Shown: positions 1 through 8,851, counted from the stretch's first letter. The stretch: 46,476 nucleotides of DNA from Betaproteobacteria bacterium UBA2592 (GCA_002340095.1 DDKS01000003.1:1-46476), one strand, 5' to 3'. The notes: generated by a model not told the origin, from the letters alone. Numbers and translations are program-made.

Positions 1-156
1 AGAAAGAACGATACACAACTCGCAGTTGAAATGTGCCGAGACAAAAATCTCATGAACGTGCCGCTTACCGCTGCGCCAGAGCTTCCATTCTCGTTGTCTG
101 CAATTCCACAGACTTTCCCGCAGCCCAGCCAATTGCGGTTGTGGGTGGTCGAAATG
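1..156 (+). other. 3' part of an upstream cassette body, coding content unclear
   Basis: This is the tail of the cassette whose attC is 157-228. One frame is open from base 1 to a TAA at 217-219, but its last ~20 codons run through the attC. Another frame ends with TGA near base 54 and is an equally plausible natural gene end. No product is recognised. Confidence 0.4.
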
Positions 157-228
157 GCCCAACAATCGCTTCGAGAGGGACGCTCCGCCGAAAAGCCGGC
201 TCCGCGCCCCTCAAGCTAAACGTTATGC
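157..228 (+). repeat. attC site 1 (72 bp)
   Basis: The R'' core gcccaac (157-163) is a perfect RYYYAAC match, and the R' core gttatgc is at 222-228. The inner arms gcttcgag (168-175) and ctcaagc (210-216) pair except for one extra base, the extrahelical base that gives attC hairpins strand polarity. Further inward agggacgc pairs with gcgcccct with one mismatch. Recombination would cut after the G at 222. Confidence 0.88.
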
Positions 229-1118
229 CCTATGGAGAGAGCAGTGAATCTCAAAGGATTTATGAACGCAGCGGGAATCGAGATTGACGAAAAGTCCGTC
301 AAGATTCATTTCGCCTCGAATCAGGGCAGCGACCCTCTTCTGGCCTTCTATGAAGGCCGCTTCAAGACTTGGCAGGAAGAGCAGACCCAGAGAAATTTCA
401 GCCGCCCCTATGTTCTCGGCCTCATTCAGTTAGAAGACAAGGCATCATGGCTATTCGCTGGCATCTATAAGGTGCTCACGGTTAGCGTAGGGGCTCAAAT
501 AGCGTGGCAGTACGAAACCGAGTTGGTTCCGGGCCAAGAGGATCTGATTGGTCGAGTCGTCGTCAGGTACGCAAAGTCGTTTCGGAACAGCTATCCGGCG
601 TTTGAAACGTGCGGGGAGTCTCTCCGCGTTGTGGAATTTAGGAAGGAGCGGGCGAGCATCGCTAGCTTTCCTGGGTACAAGAACGTTCTGCTGAAGAAAC
701 AAGAGCTCGATGTGGTTGTCTCCCAGAATCTCGAGTCATGGAGGTCTGCGCTCTCAAGCGTCAGCGGGGTCTATGTCATCGTAGATAGGAGTAGCGGAAA
801 GCAGTATGTAGGCTCGGCTTACGGCGAAGGCGGCATTTGGTCTCGGTGGTGTCAGTATTCCTTATCAGGGCATGGAAACAATAAGGAACTACGGGCACTG
901 CTCAAGCGGGAGTCGTCTAGCTACTCGCAGAACTTTCAGTTTTCCATTCTCGAGGTCTGTGACCTATCCTTTTCAAAGGATCAGGTCATAGCCCGGGAAT
1001 CACACTGGAAAAATGCGCTTTGCTCGCGCGAGCATGGCCTAAATAGCAATTAGCGCTAGGGCATAACCATTCGCTGCAGGCGCGACGGCCCTGACGGGCC
1101 GCGGCCTGAGCTCAAACG
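223..1118 (+). mobile_element. Complete integron cassette carrying a GIY-YIG protein gene
   Basis: The cassette runs from the cut point in the upstream core gttatgc to the cut point in the downstream core gttagac (896 bp). Its closing R'' core gcataac (1061-1067) is the exact reverse complement of the opening gttatgc. That is expected only if the two ends were joined in the excised circle, so this unit is a bona fide cassette. Confidence 0.88.
232..1053 (+). CDS. GIY-YIG nuclease-domain protein (cassette-borne)
   Basis: About 270 residues. The C-terminal ~95 residues form a GIY-YIG endonuclease fold: GVYVI, then KQYVGSA (the GIY...YIG pair), an Arg in the WSRW segment, the putative metal-binding Glu in ARESHWK, and the closing GLNSN typical of this subfamily. 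The N-terminal ~170 residues match nothing I recognise and may provide target specificity. The ATG at 232 is only four bases after the core site and has no ribosome-binding site. A GTG at 244, preceded by ggagag (234-239), or an ATG at 262 after aaagga may be the true start. It is the only gene of its cassette, so expression probably depends on an upstream promoter. The nuclease role is inferred from the fold; the cellular target is unknown. Confidence 0.82.
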   Translation: MERAVNLKGFMNAAGIEIDEKSVKIHFASNQGSDPLLAFYEGRFKTWQEEQTQRNFSRPYVLGLIQLEDKASWLFAGIYKVLTVSVGAQIAWQYETELVPGQEDLIGRVVVRYAKSFRNSYPAFETCGESLRVVEFRKERASIASFPGYKNVLLKKQELDVVVSQNLESWRSALSSVSGVYVIVDRSSGKQYVGSAYGEGGIWSRWCQYSLSGHGNNKELRALLKRESSSYSQNFQFSILEVCDLSFSKDQVIARESHWKNALCSREHGLNSN

Positions 1119-1124
1119 TTAGAC
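1061..1124 (+). repeat. attC site 2 (64 bp)
   Basis: R'' gcataac (1061-1067) and R' gttagac (1118-1124) flank inner arms gctgcaggc (1073-1081) and gcctgagc (1104-1111). These arms pair with one extrahelical G. The central hairpin pairs cggccc (1086-1091) with gggccg (1096-1101) around a tgac loop. This is the attC of the GIY-YIG cassette. Confidence 0.9.
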
Positions 1125-1127
1125 CTC

Positions 1128-1757
1128 ATGAGAACCTGCACCAAGTGCGGCGGCTCCCGATTCAACGTGTGGGATCGATGCATGGATTGCCGCAACGAGC
1201 GCGCCAAGGTGCGAAGCGCTCGCCTCAAGAAGAATGGTGGAACCCATACAGCTGTTGAGTGGCGCGCTTTGCTCGCCGAACTCGACGACGAATGGATGAC
1301 CGGCAAGGTCTATCTCAACCTCAACCTGTAACCCTGCCGTCATGACCACCGCCTCGAAAATTTACAGAAAAGAGGTTGCACAATCGTCATCCCTGTTACC
1401 GCAGGTGGAAGTGATGACATTTCCAATATTCGGCCGCTATGCTACCAGTGCAATTTCAAACGGCATACCAAGCCCATCATCGCTTCGTCCAAGGCTAAAC
1501 AAATGAGAAAACTTCGCTACGTCGTCAAACGCGGTCGATCGGCCGGAACGGTTCTCACCCCTCATCTGCACGAAGACAACCACTACGTCGTCAGTCTCAC
1601 ACGCTACGAGAAGGACTACCAAAGGGTGAAAGACGAATACGCCCTCCCAGAGTGGGTGAGCAAAGGCTACAGCGTCCGAATGAGCAATCCTTCAGTCAAG
1701 TCTCATCGGTCACCAAGCCTCATCACACCAGGCTCCATCGAACTATATGATGTCTGA
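1128..1757 (+). pseudogene. Decayed HNH endonuclease gene in the last cassette
   Basis: The frame opens at ATG 1128, 3 bases after the core site gttagac. It starts with an N-terminal zinc ribbon (CTKC...CMDC) and the HTAVEW segment common before HNH domains. An in-frame TAA (1329-1331) interrupts it. The same frame then continues to TGA 1757 and reads like an HNH core: VIPVTAGGSDD, SNIRPLCYQCN. The family's first catalytic pair, Asp-His just before VIPV, is missing; the sequence reads TIVIPV, consistent with loss of about six bases. Stop codon plus missing catalytic His argue for a dead gene. The last ~85 residues (from Met 1503) match nothing I know. Alternatively the 67-residue zinc-ribbon peptide and a short downstream ORF may be separately expressed. 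Confidence 0.72.
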
Positions 1758-1760
1758 CAT

Positions 1761-2348
1761 TTAGCGGATGCTGATTTCCACCCGCCGGTTGCGGGGTTCG
1801 GAAACGTCGTCGCCGGTCTTCACCAGCAGTTCCCGTTCGCCCCGGCCGGCCACTTCGACGCCGCTGGCGTCGATGCCTTCGGTCTTGAGGGCTTCGCGCA
1901 TGGCCACGGCCCGCTCCAGGGAGAGGGTGTCGTTGCCCTGCAGGTCTCCCACGGTATCCGTATGGCCGACGATGAGCATTTCGGCCACGGGCCGGCTGGC
2001 CAGTTCCTGGCGCAGGGCCTGGAACTGCTGCCGGGATTCGGGCGTCAGCTCGGTGCTGCCTTCCTGGAAGTAGAGGACGAAACGCACTGGGCGGGGTGGA
2101 AGCTGGGCCAGCACGGCGCCGAAGCGTTCCTGCACTTCCTGGGCGGGCATGCTGGTGGCGGCGAGGCTGCCGCCCTGGCGCTTGGCCGCGGCATAGGGCT
2201 GGTCGAGCACCTGCTGTTCGCCGCCGGAGCGGATCACGAGGGCGCTGGGCTTGCCGTCGGGTTCGGGCAGCAGCACCACCCGCTCGCTGACGCAGGCAGA
2301 AAGCCCGAGGCTGGCCAGAACGGAAAACAACAGCTTATTCGGTTTCAT
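1761..2348 (-). CDS. OmpA-like peptidoglycan-associated lipoprotein
   Basis: 195 residues. The N-terminal signal ends in the lipobox LSAC (Cys19), so the protein should be a lipid-anchored envelope protein. After a Pro/Ala-rich linker, residues ~90-195 form an OmpA C-terminal domain that binds peptidoglycan, with FQEGSTELT, the GHTD motif and NRRVEI near the end. The ATG at 2348 is preferred over 2354 because GGAGG lies nine bases upstream. The start overlaps the end of the fecR-like gene by 14 bp, so the two are translationally coupled. Its stop lies 3 bp from the end of the integron array, and the C terminus looks natural and intact. Confidence 0.85.
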   Translation of the reverse strand: MKPNKLLFSVLASLGLSACVSERVVLLPEPDGKPSALVIRSGGEQQVLDQPYAAAKRQGGSLAATSMPAQEVQERFGAVLAQLPPRPVRFVLYFQEGSTELTPESRQQFQALRQELASRPVAEMLIVGHTDTVGDLQGNDTLSLERAVAMREALKTEGIDASGVEVAGRGERELLVKTGDDVSEPRNRRVEISIR

Positions 2349-2787
2349 GGGCATTCACCTCCAGGGCAAATTCGGTGCCCCGCACCCCGAGGATGCTGGC
2401 AGGGGTATGGAATTCCACGGTCTGGGGCGAGGTCTTGGCGAGCTTGCCGGTGGCCACCGCCAGCCGGCCCCGTTTCAGGCTGGCCTGCATGGCGCCCTGG
2501 TGGGTGGTCTGGTCGAAGCTGAATTTGTCGAGCACGAGCAGGGAGTTGGCACCGGCCGAGAGCAGGGTTTCGTCGCGGAGGGTGATGCCCACGGCGCCAT
2601 CGCTGCCGGTGCGCACCTTGTCGGCCTCGAAGAGGGCCATGCCCGGTTCGGCCTTGAGCTTTTCGGCACCCCGCTCCACCTGCACCTGCCCTGTCACCCG
2701 CTTGACCGTTCCGGCCGGCCCGGAGGCCTGCAGCTGGGTGGCTGGCAGCGCAAGCAGGGCGGCCAGCAGCCATTGTGGTTTAATCAT
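2335..2787 (-). CDS. FecR-domain periplasmic protein
   Basis: 150 residues with a cleavable signal peptide (about 1-21, ending LQASG). A FecR-type beta domain follows: GTVKRVTGQVQVERG, then a region of alternating strands, ending TPASILGVRGTEFAL, which is the hallmark 'TP..v.gvrGT.f' segment. In this stand-alone form, without a sigma-factor partner, FecR domains are secreted proteins of uncertain role. Here it leads a two-gene unit with the OmpA-like lipoprotein and diverges from the RsbW-like gene. The family call is secure, the function is not. Confidence 0.82.
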   Translation of the reverse strand: MIKPQWLLAALLALPATQLQASGPAGTVKRVTGQVQVERGAEKLKAEPGMALFEADKVRTGSDGAVGITLRDETLLSAGANSLLVLDKFSFDQTTHQGAMQASLKRGRLAVATGKLAKTSPQTVEFHTPASILGVRGTEFALEVNAHETE

Positions 2788-2837
2788 GTCTGTATCTCCT
2801 CCCCATCAGCGCAATTGCAAAAAAAGAAACTTTCCGG

Positions 2838-3230
2838 GTGACGGCACAGCAGGCGCAGCTGGCTTCGGTCATGGACTGGCTGGAGTATAGCGGCAGGCGG
2901 CTGGGACTCGACTCACAATTGCTGCTCCGGCTGCAGCTGGTGGCGGAAGAGCTTTTTCTGAACACCGTGCAGCACGGCCATCCCCGCGACCCGGACATCG
3001 AACTGGGCCTGAGCGCAGGAAACGGTGAGGTGCTGCTGACCTACGCGGACCATGGGCCCGCCTTTGACCCCGGCCGCCATGCGAAGTGTCCCGATCCTGA
3101 GCACGACGGCATCGGCCTGATGCTGATCCGCCAGTTGCCGGACCGGATGGACTATCGCCGCCAGGACGGGCAAAACCTCATTTCCTTGCGCTTTACCGCC
3201 TGTGCGCAAGGCAGGATTTCGACCCCATGA
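2838..3230 (+). CDS. RsbW/SpoIIAB-like serine-kinase-type ATPase
   Basis: 130 residues with a HATPase_c_2 fold: N-box EELFLNTVQH, G1 box DHGPAFDP and G2 box GIGLMLIRQL. This family includes anti-sigma factors and protein kinases of partner-switching systems. No STAS antagonist or sigma factor is adjacent. The GTG at 2838 is a tentative start. The frame is open upstream and reads IAKKETFR before it, which resembles the first strand of such domains, but no standard start codon or ribosome-binding site is found there. The stop overlaps the next gene's start as ATGA, so this ATPase and the glucan synthase are translationally coupled. Confidence 0.78.
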   Translation: MTAQQAQLASVMDWLEYSGRRLGLDSQLLLRLQLVAEELFLNTVQHGHPRDPDIELGLSAGNGEVLLTYADHGPAFDPGRHAKCPDPEHDGIGLMLIRQLPDRMDYRRQDGQNLISLRFTACAQGRISTP

Positions 3231-5929
3231 ATCGAGCTCTGCAACTTCTGTTCCGTTTCATCAGCGCCCTGCTCATCGCCGGCTTCGTGGCCTTTGCCCA
3301 GTATGCCCTGTGGGATCTGGCCAACCGCAGCCAGCCCATCACCGATGCGGTGCAGGAATTCAAGGGCTTTGCCTACAGCGGTTATCAGCGCCACCAGAGC
3401 CCCTTCACCGGGGATTATCCGAGCGAGACGGAACTGGAGGGGGACGTGGACCTGCTGGCGCGGCACACCACCCGGCTGCGCACTTACAGCAGCCTGGACA
3501 ACGTGGCCGTGGTACCTCTGGCGGGCTTTCGCAATCTGAAAGTGACCAACGGCATCTGGCTGGACCGGGACGAGGACAAGAACGCCCGGGAGGTCGCCGC
3601 CGGCATCAAGCTGGCGCGCCAGTACCGACACGTGGAACGCACCATCGTCGGCAACGAATCCCTGTTGCGCCGGGACATGCGCCCGGAAACCCTGATTCCC
3701 CTGCTGCAACAGGTGAAGAAGGCGACCCGCAAGCCGGTGTCCACCGCCGAGCCCTGGCATGTCTGGCTGAAGCACCCGGAACTGGCGCAGCATGTGGATT
3801 TCATCACCGTGCATCTTTTGCCCTACCACGAGGGCCTGCCGGTGGAGAAAGCCCTGGAATACGCGATGCAGCGTTATGACGAGGTGGCCCGGGCTTTTCC
3901 CAGGAAGAAGATCGTGATCGGTGAAATCGGCTGGCCCAGCCGGGGACCGGTGATCGATGCGGCGGTGCCCTCCCGCGCCAACGAGGCCCTGTTCATCCGC
4001 AGTTTCCTGGCGGCGGAGCGCACCGCCCGGCTCGATTATTTCATCATGGAGGCGTTCGACCAGCCCTGGAAGGTGGAGCTGGAGGGCTGGGCCGGTGCCT
4101 ACTGGGGCGTGTTCAACGCGGACCGGGAGCTGAAGTTCTCCCTCGAAGGCGCCGTGCCCCGGGACATCCGCTGGCAGGAGAAGGCCTACCACGCTTCCCT
4201 CTACGCTTTCGTGCCCATGCTGCTGGTGGCCCTGGCCCTGGGCAGCTGGAGCTTCATGGGCCGCCTGTGGCTGGCGATCCTGATCCAGGCCTGCGTCACC
4301 ACGGTGATCCTGGGCATCAACATTCCCGCTGATTACTACCTGAGCCAGCGGGACCTGATCGCCCTCTCCCTGCTGATTGCCGCCACCCTGGTCACGATCT
4401 CGGTGCTGCTGGCCCACGGCTACGAGTTCGGCGAGGTGCTGTTCAGGAACGTGTGGAAGCGCCGCTTCACGCCCCTGCCGCCGCTACCGCCCGACAGGGA
4501 GCCGTTCGTTTCCATTCACCTGGCCTGTTACAACGAGCCGCCGCAGATGGTGATCGAGACCATCGACAGCCTGGCGCGCATGAACTACAAGAACTTCGAA
4601 GTGCTGGTGATCGACAACAACACCGCCGACGAATCCTTGTGGAAGCCGGTGGAGGCCCACATGGCGACGCTGGGTCCCAGGTTCCGCTTCTTCCATCTGC
4701 GCCCCTGGCCCGGTTTCAAGGCCGGCGCCCTCAATTTCGCCCTGAAGGAGACCGACCCCCGGGCGGAAGTGGTGGGGGTGGTGGATGCAGATTACGTGGT
4801 AGACCCGGACTGGCTCGCCACCCTGGTTCCCCATTTCGTCGAGGCCCCGGACGTGGCCGTGGTGCAGGCGCCCCAGGCCCACCGCAACTGGGAAAACCAG
4901 CCCTTCCGGCGCATGTGCAACTGGGAGTTCGACGGCTTCTTCCGCATCGGCATGCACCACCGCAACGAGCGCAACGCCCTGATCCAGCACGGCACCATGA
5001 CCCTGGTGCGCAGAAAACCCCTGGATGAACTGGGCGGCTGGTCCGAATGGTGCATTTGCGAGGATTCGGAACTGGGCCTGCGCCTGCTGCGCCAGGGCTA
5101 CGACACCCGCTACGTGGACCACGTGCTGGGCAAGGGGCTCACCCCGGCCGACTTCGCTGCCCTCAAGAGCCAGCGCTTTCGCTGGGCGTTCGGGGCCATG
5201 CAGATTCTCAAGGCCCACCTGCCCGCCCTGCTGGGCCGGAGCCGGCTCAACCTCGCCCAGCGCTACCACTTCCTCACCGGTTGGTTCTCCTGGTTCGGCG
5301 ACGCCCTGCAGCTCGTGTTTACCTTCGCCTCCCTGATCTGGACCGTGCTCATGTTGTTGGCCCCCAAGTCCTTCGGACTGCCGGTGGTGCTGCTGGTGGT
5401 GCCCATGCTCGGTTTCATGGCCTTCAAGGCGGCCCTGGGCCCCATTCTTTACCGCCGCACCATGGACTGCCCCTGGATAGATATCGCCGGCGCCTCGCTC
5501 CTCTCGGCAGGCATCTCCCATGCCATCGCCCGAGGTATCTTTGCTGGCCTCTTCAAGAAAAAAGGCGAATTCGTCGTCACCCCCAAAAGCTGGAAGGCCA
5601 GAGGCGGACTGGCATTTTTCTCCCCCATCCGGGAAGAAGTGGGCCTGCTCGTCGCGCTGTTGTTAGGTGCGGCCATCACGGCCGCAGGCCTGGGCACCGA
5701 GGACCCGGCCGCCAAGGCCTGGATTGCCGTGTTGCTGCTGGAAACCATTCCCTACTGGGCCGCCCTGGGCTGCCAGATCGCCGCCTACTGGCCAGAAAAG
5801 CAGCCCTCCCCCAAGACCTGCCCCAACCCTGAAATTGACACGCACCATGGATGTACGCACCATATGCGCATCCCTGATGCACAGAAGCCCGCCATGCCAT
5901 CATCCGCCAAGAAAGCCACCAACGAGTGA
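3227..5929 (+). CDS. Fused GH17-GT2 membrane beta-glucan synthase
   Basis: 900 residues. Order: one N-terminal membrane helix (~8-28); a GH17-like domain (~40-310) with the acid/base Glu144 in IVGNES and nucleophile Glu233 in GEIGWPS; three or so helices (~325-400); a family 2 glycosyltransferase (~430-700) with DAD at 520-522, ED at 612-613 and QRFRW at 649-653; and a C-terminal bundle of helices. The arrangement matches bacterial beta-1,3-glucan synthases of the NdvB/NdvC type, which make cyclic or branched periplasmic glucans: GT2 polymerises and exports, GH17 remodels by transglycosylation. All catalytic motifs are intact. Odd feature: the last ~11 residues (from Met at 5894) are the start of a ccdA remnant read in the same frame, so the original C terminus has probably been altered. 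Confidence 0.85.
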   Translation: MNRALQLLFRFISALLIAGFVAFAQYALWDLANRSQPITDAVQEFKGFAYSGYQRHQSPFTGDYPSETELEGDVDLLARHTTRLRTYSSLDNVAVVPLAGFRNLKVTNGIWLDRDEDKNAREVAAGIKLARQYRHVERTIVGNESLLRRDMRPETLIPLLQQVKKATRKPVSTAEPWHVWLKHPELAQHVDFITVHLLPYHEGLPVEKALEYAMQRYDEVARAFPRKKIVIGEIGWPSRGPVIDAAVPSRANEALFIRSFLAAERTARLDYFIMEAFDQPWKVELEGWAGAYWGVFNADRELKFSLEGAVPRDIRWQEKAYHASLYAFVPMLLVALALGSWSFMGRLWLAILIQACVTTVILGINIPADYYLSQRDLIALSLLIAATLVTISVLLAHGYEFGEVLFRNVWKRRFTPLPPLPPDREPFVSIHLACYNEPPQMVIETIDSLARMNYKNFEVLVIDNNTADESLWKPVEAHMATLGPRFRFFHLRPWPGFKAGALNFALKETDPRAEVVGVVDADYVVDPDWLATLVPHFVEAPDVAVVQAPQAHRNWENQPFRRMCNWEFDGFFRIGMHHRNERNALIQHGTMTLVRRKPLDELGGWSEWCICEDSELGLRLLRQGYDTRYVDHVLGKGLTPADFAALKSQRFRWAFGAMQILKAHLPALLGRSRLNLAQRYHFLTGWFSWFGDALQLVFTFASLIWTVLMLLAPKSFGLPVVLLVVPMLGFMAFKAALGPILYRRTMDCPWIDIAGASLLSAGISHAIARGIFAGLFKKKGEFVVTPKSWKARGGLAFFSPIREEVGLLVALLLGAAITAAGLGTEDPAAKAWIAVLLLETIPYWAALGCQIAAYWPEKQPSPKTCPNPEIDTHHGCTHHMRIPDAQKPAMPSSAKKATNE
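5835..5866 (+). promoter_or_regulatory. Possible ccd promoter/operator
   Basis: A perfect -35 hexamer ttgaca (5835-5840) lies about 55 bp before the ccdA remnant ATG. A repeated cgcaccat (5841-5848 and 5856-5863) follows, with catatg at 5861-5866. The spacing to a -10 element is poor (20 bp to catatg). The site lies inside the coding frame of the glucan synthase tail. Confidence 0.3.
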
Positions 5930-5948
5930 AGGCTCAAGGGCCTTTTGA
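5894..5948 (+). pseudogene. ccdA antitoxin remnant with internal deletion
   Basis: ATG 5894 opens MPSSAKKATN, which reads like the N terminus of chromosomal CcdA antitoxins (typically ...KKxTN followed by VSL). Within one codon it breaks off. A different frame ends EGSRAF-stop (TGA 5946-5948), overlapping the ccdB ATG by one base, as intact ccdAB operons do. About 60 codons of DNA-binding and toxin-binding sequence would be missing. The reading rests on family memory, not an alignment. Confidence 0.6.
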
Positions 5949-6259
5949 TGCGTCAGTTTGACGTTTACCCCAACCCGGACAGCCGCGAGCGCCTTCCTTA
6001 CCTGATCGTGCTGCAAAGCGACCTGCTGGAACGCCTGGACAATGTCGTGGTCGCCCCGCTGCGCAGCCAGCAGGATGGCAAATCCATCCCCATCCTGGGA
6101 CTCAACCCTGTGGTCGAAGTCGGCGCGGAACGTCACTTTGTCCGCATCCAGGCCCCGGCTGCGATTCCAGCGCGAAGCCTGCGCCAGCCTGTTTGCAATT
6201 TATCCTCGGAACGGGAAGCCCTGCTTGCCGCCCTGAACCTCCTTTTCACCGGTCTTTAA
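5948..6259 (+). CDS. ccdB: CcdB-family toxin (orphan)
   Basis: 103 residues starting MRQFDVYPNP, then LPYLIVLQSDLLERL, VVVAPL, LNPVVEVG and a C-terminal helix ending NLLFTGL. The layout follows CcdB, the DNA-gyrase poison of the F plasmid system. The F-plasmid protein ends W-G-I, residues needed for gyrase poisoning; here the end is T-G-L, so potency may be reduced. The antitoxin gene upstream appears deleted. An ATG at 5945 would add one Met but fits the overlap less well. ettA follows 18 bp downstream on the same strand. Confidence 0.85.
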   Translation: MRQFDVYPNPDSRERLPYLIVLQSDLLERLDNVVVAPLRSQQDGKSIPILGLNPVVEVGAERHFVRIQAPAAIPARSLRQPVCNLSSEREALLAALNLLFTGL

Positions 6260-6277
6260 CCTTTCGAGAAAGCACCC

Positions 6278-7942
<1,665 letters not shown>

Positions 7943-7961
7943 TCCCTGCCCGCAGCAGCAA

Positions 7962-7998
7962 GACTGCCCGTCCTCCTGCGAGGGCGGGCAGTCGTTTT
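7962..7998 (+). terminator. Rho-independent terminator after ettA
   Basis: gactgcccgtcc pairs with gggcgggcagtc (one mismatch) around a short loop and is followed by gtttt. It lies between convergent ettA and the DUF3334 gene. Confidence 0.85.
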
Positions 7999-8015
7999 CA
8001 CCGGGACGGACGAAA

Positions 8016-8708
8016 TCACATGCCGAGGGATTTGAGCAGGTCGTCGTGTTCGCTGCTGGAAAGCGGGACCGGGGGCGCCGCAGTGGCCGCACCACCGCCA
8101 TTGACCTGGGCAATCAGTTCGTCGGGATTGACGGCTTCCTGGGGCTCGAAATCGTAGAGTTTGATGAACTCGGTGCCGTCCATGGCCAGTTCCAGGTAGA
8201 AGATGTTGTTGCGCCCGGTGTAGAAGGTGACGCGGCGGGCCTCGGGTTTGTCCAGATGGGTGTCGACGCTCAGGATCACCTGCTTGTTGAGCACCAGCAT
8301 CTTGGGCTGGTTCTGGGTGATGTGGGTTTGCAGTTCCCGGCCGATGGTGCCGGTGAAGTCGCCGACGATCTGGTTCATCAGCTCCCCCATCACGTTGCTC
8401 ACCTCGTCGGTGGTGTGGGCGGTGGCCAACTCATCCTTGGACATGCCCATGTTGAGCATGTAGCTCTCGTACAACTCCATGGCGGCGGGGGCCGAGAAGT
8501 TGATGACCACCAGACCGGAAAAACCGCCATCGAACAGCACGAAACAGCCGATGTCGGGCTTGAGGCAGGTCTTGGTGATACGCTGCACCATGCCGGAGTA
8601 GCGGATCTGGCTGTGAGTGGCCATGTTCAGGACCTTGGTCACTGAGTTGCAAAGGCTGACGAGGATGTCTTCGGTACCAAAGGCGATTTTCTTTTCTGGT
8701 GCATGCAT
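8016..8708 (-). CDS. DUF3334 / CheX-like protein
   Basis: 230 residues, cytoplasmic, no signal or membrane segment. The sequence resembles the DUF3334 family, with NSVTKVLNMATHSQIRYS and ITQNQPKMLVLNK being characteristic. The middle segment DEVSNVMGELMNQIVGDF has the E..N pattern of CheC/CheX phosphatases that act on phospho-CheY. A role in chemotaxis-type or two-component signalling is therefore an inference. The C-terminal ~25 residues (Ala/Pro linker, then DDLLKSLGM) look like a small docking tail. It is monocistronic, convergent with ettA. Confidence 0.72.
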   Translation of the reverse strand: MHAPEKKIAFGTEDILVSLCNSVTKVLNMATHSQIRYSGMVQRITKTCLKPDIGCFVLFDGGFSGLVVINFSAPAAMELYESYMLNMGMSKDELATAHTTDEVSNVMGELMNQIVGDFTGTIGRELQTHITQNQPKMLVLNKQVILSVDTHLDKPEARRVTFYTGRNNIFYLELAMDGTEFIKLYDFEPQEAVNPDELIAQVNGGGAATAAPPVPLSSSEHDDLLKSLGM

Positions 8709-8851
8709 GATGAGGAGAGGTTCCTGTCTCGAATGATTCCGCTATCTATAACACAAGCCGGGCGGCTTGTAGAACGAAGCGCCTGTCATGGATGATCCCA
8801 TGACGCCGTCCGGCTCCGCCCTCGCCGCCCCCCAGCCTCCCCTGCCCGCCC

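Larger units (their letters stand above)
1..1758 (+). mobile_element. Distal end of an integron gene-cassette array
   Basis: Two attC recombination sites with matching outer core sites, compact inverted-repeat arms and an unpaired base lie at 157-228 and 1061-1124. They separate plus-strand, nearly promoterless ORFs that start 3-4 bases after each core site, as in integron cassettes. Cassette order and attC polarity put attI and the integrase to the left, outside the window. The array ends abruptly beside the core gene ending at 1761. No integrase gene is seen here. The array itself is well supported; whether it is a chromosomal or a mobile integron cannot be told. Confidence 0.88.

Noticed and set aside
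31..287. Two short plus-strand frames at the left end
   Set aside because: Both run through attC site 1, and one continues into the next cassette; no start signal.
3152..4417. Long minus-strand open frame opposite the glucan synthase
   Set aside because: Antisense to GH17 coding sequence; the low-complexity Gln/Gly/His-rich translation is typical of shadow frames in GC-rich genes.
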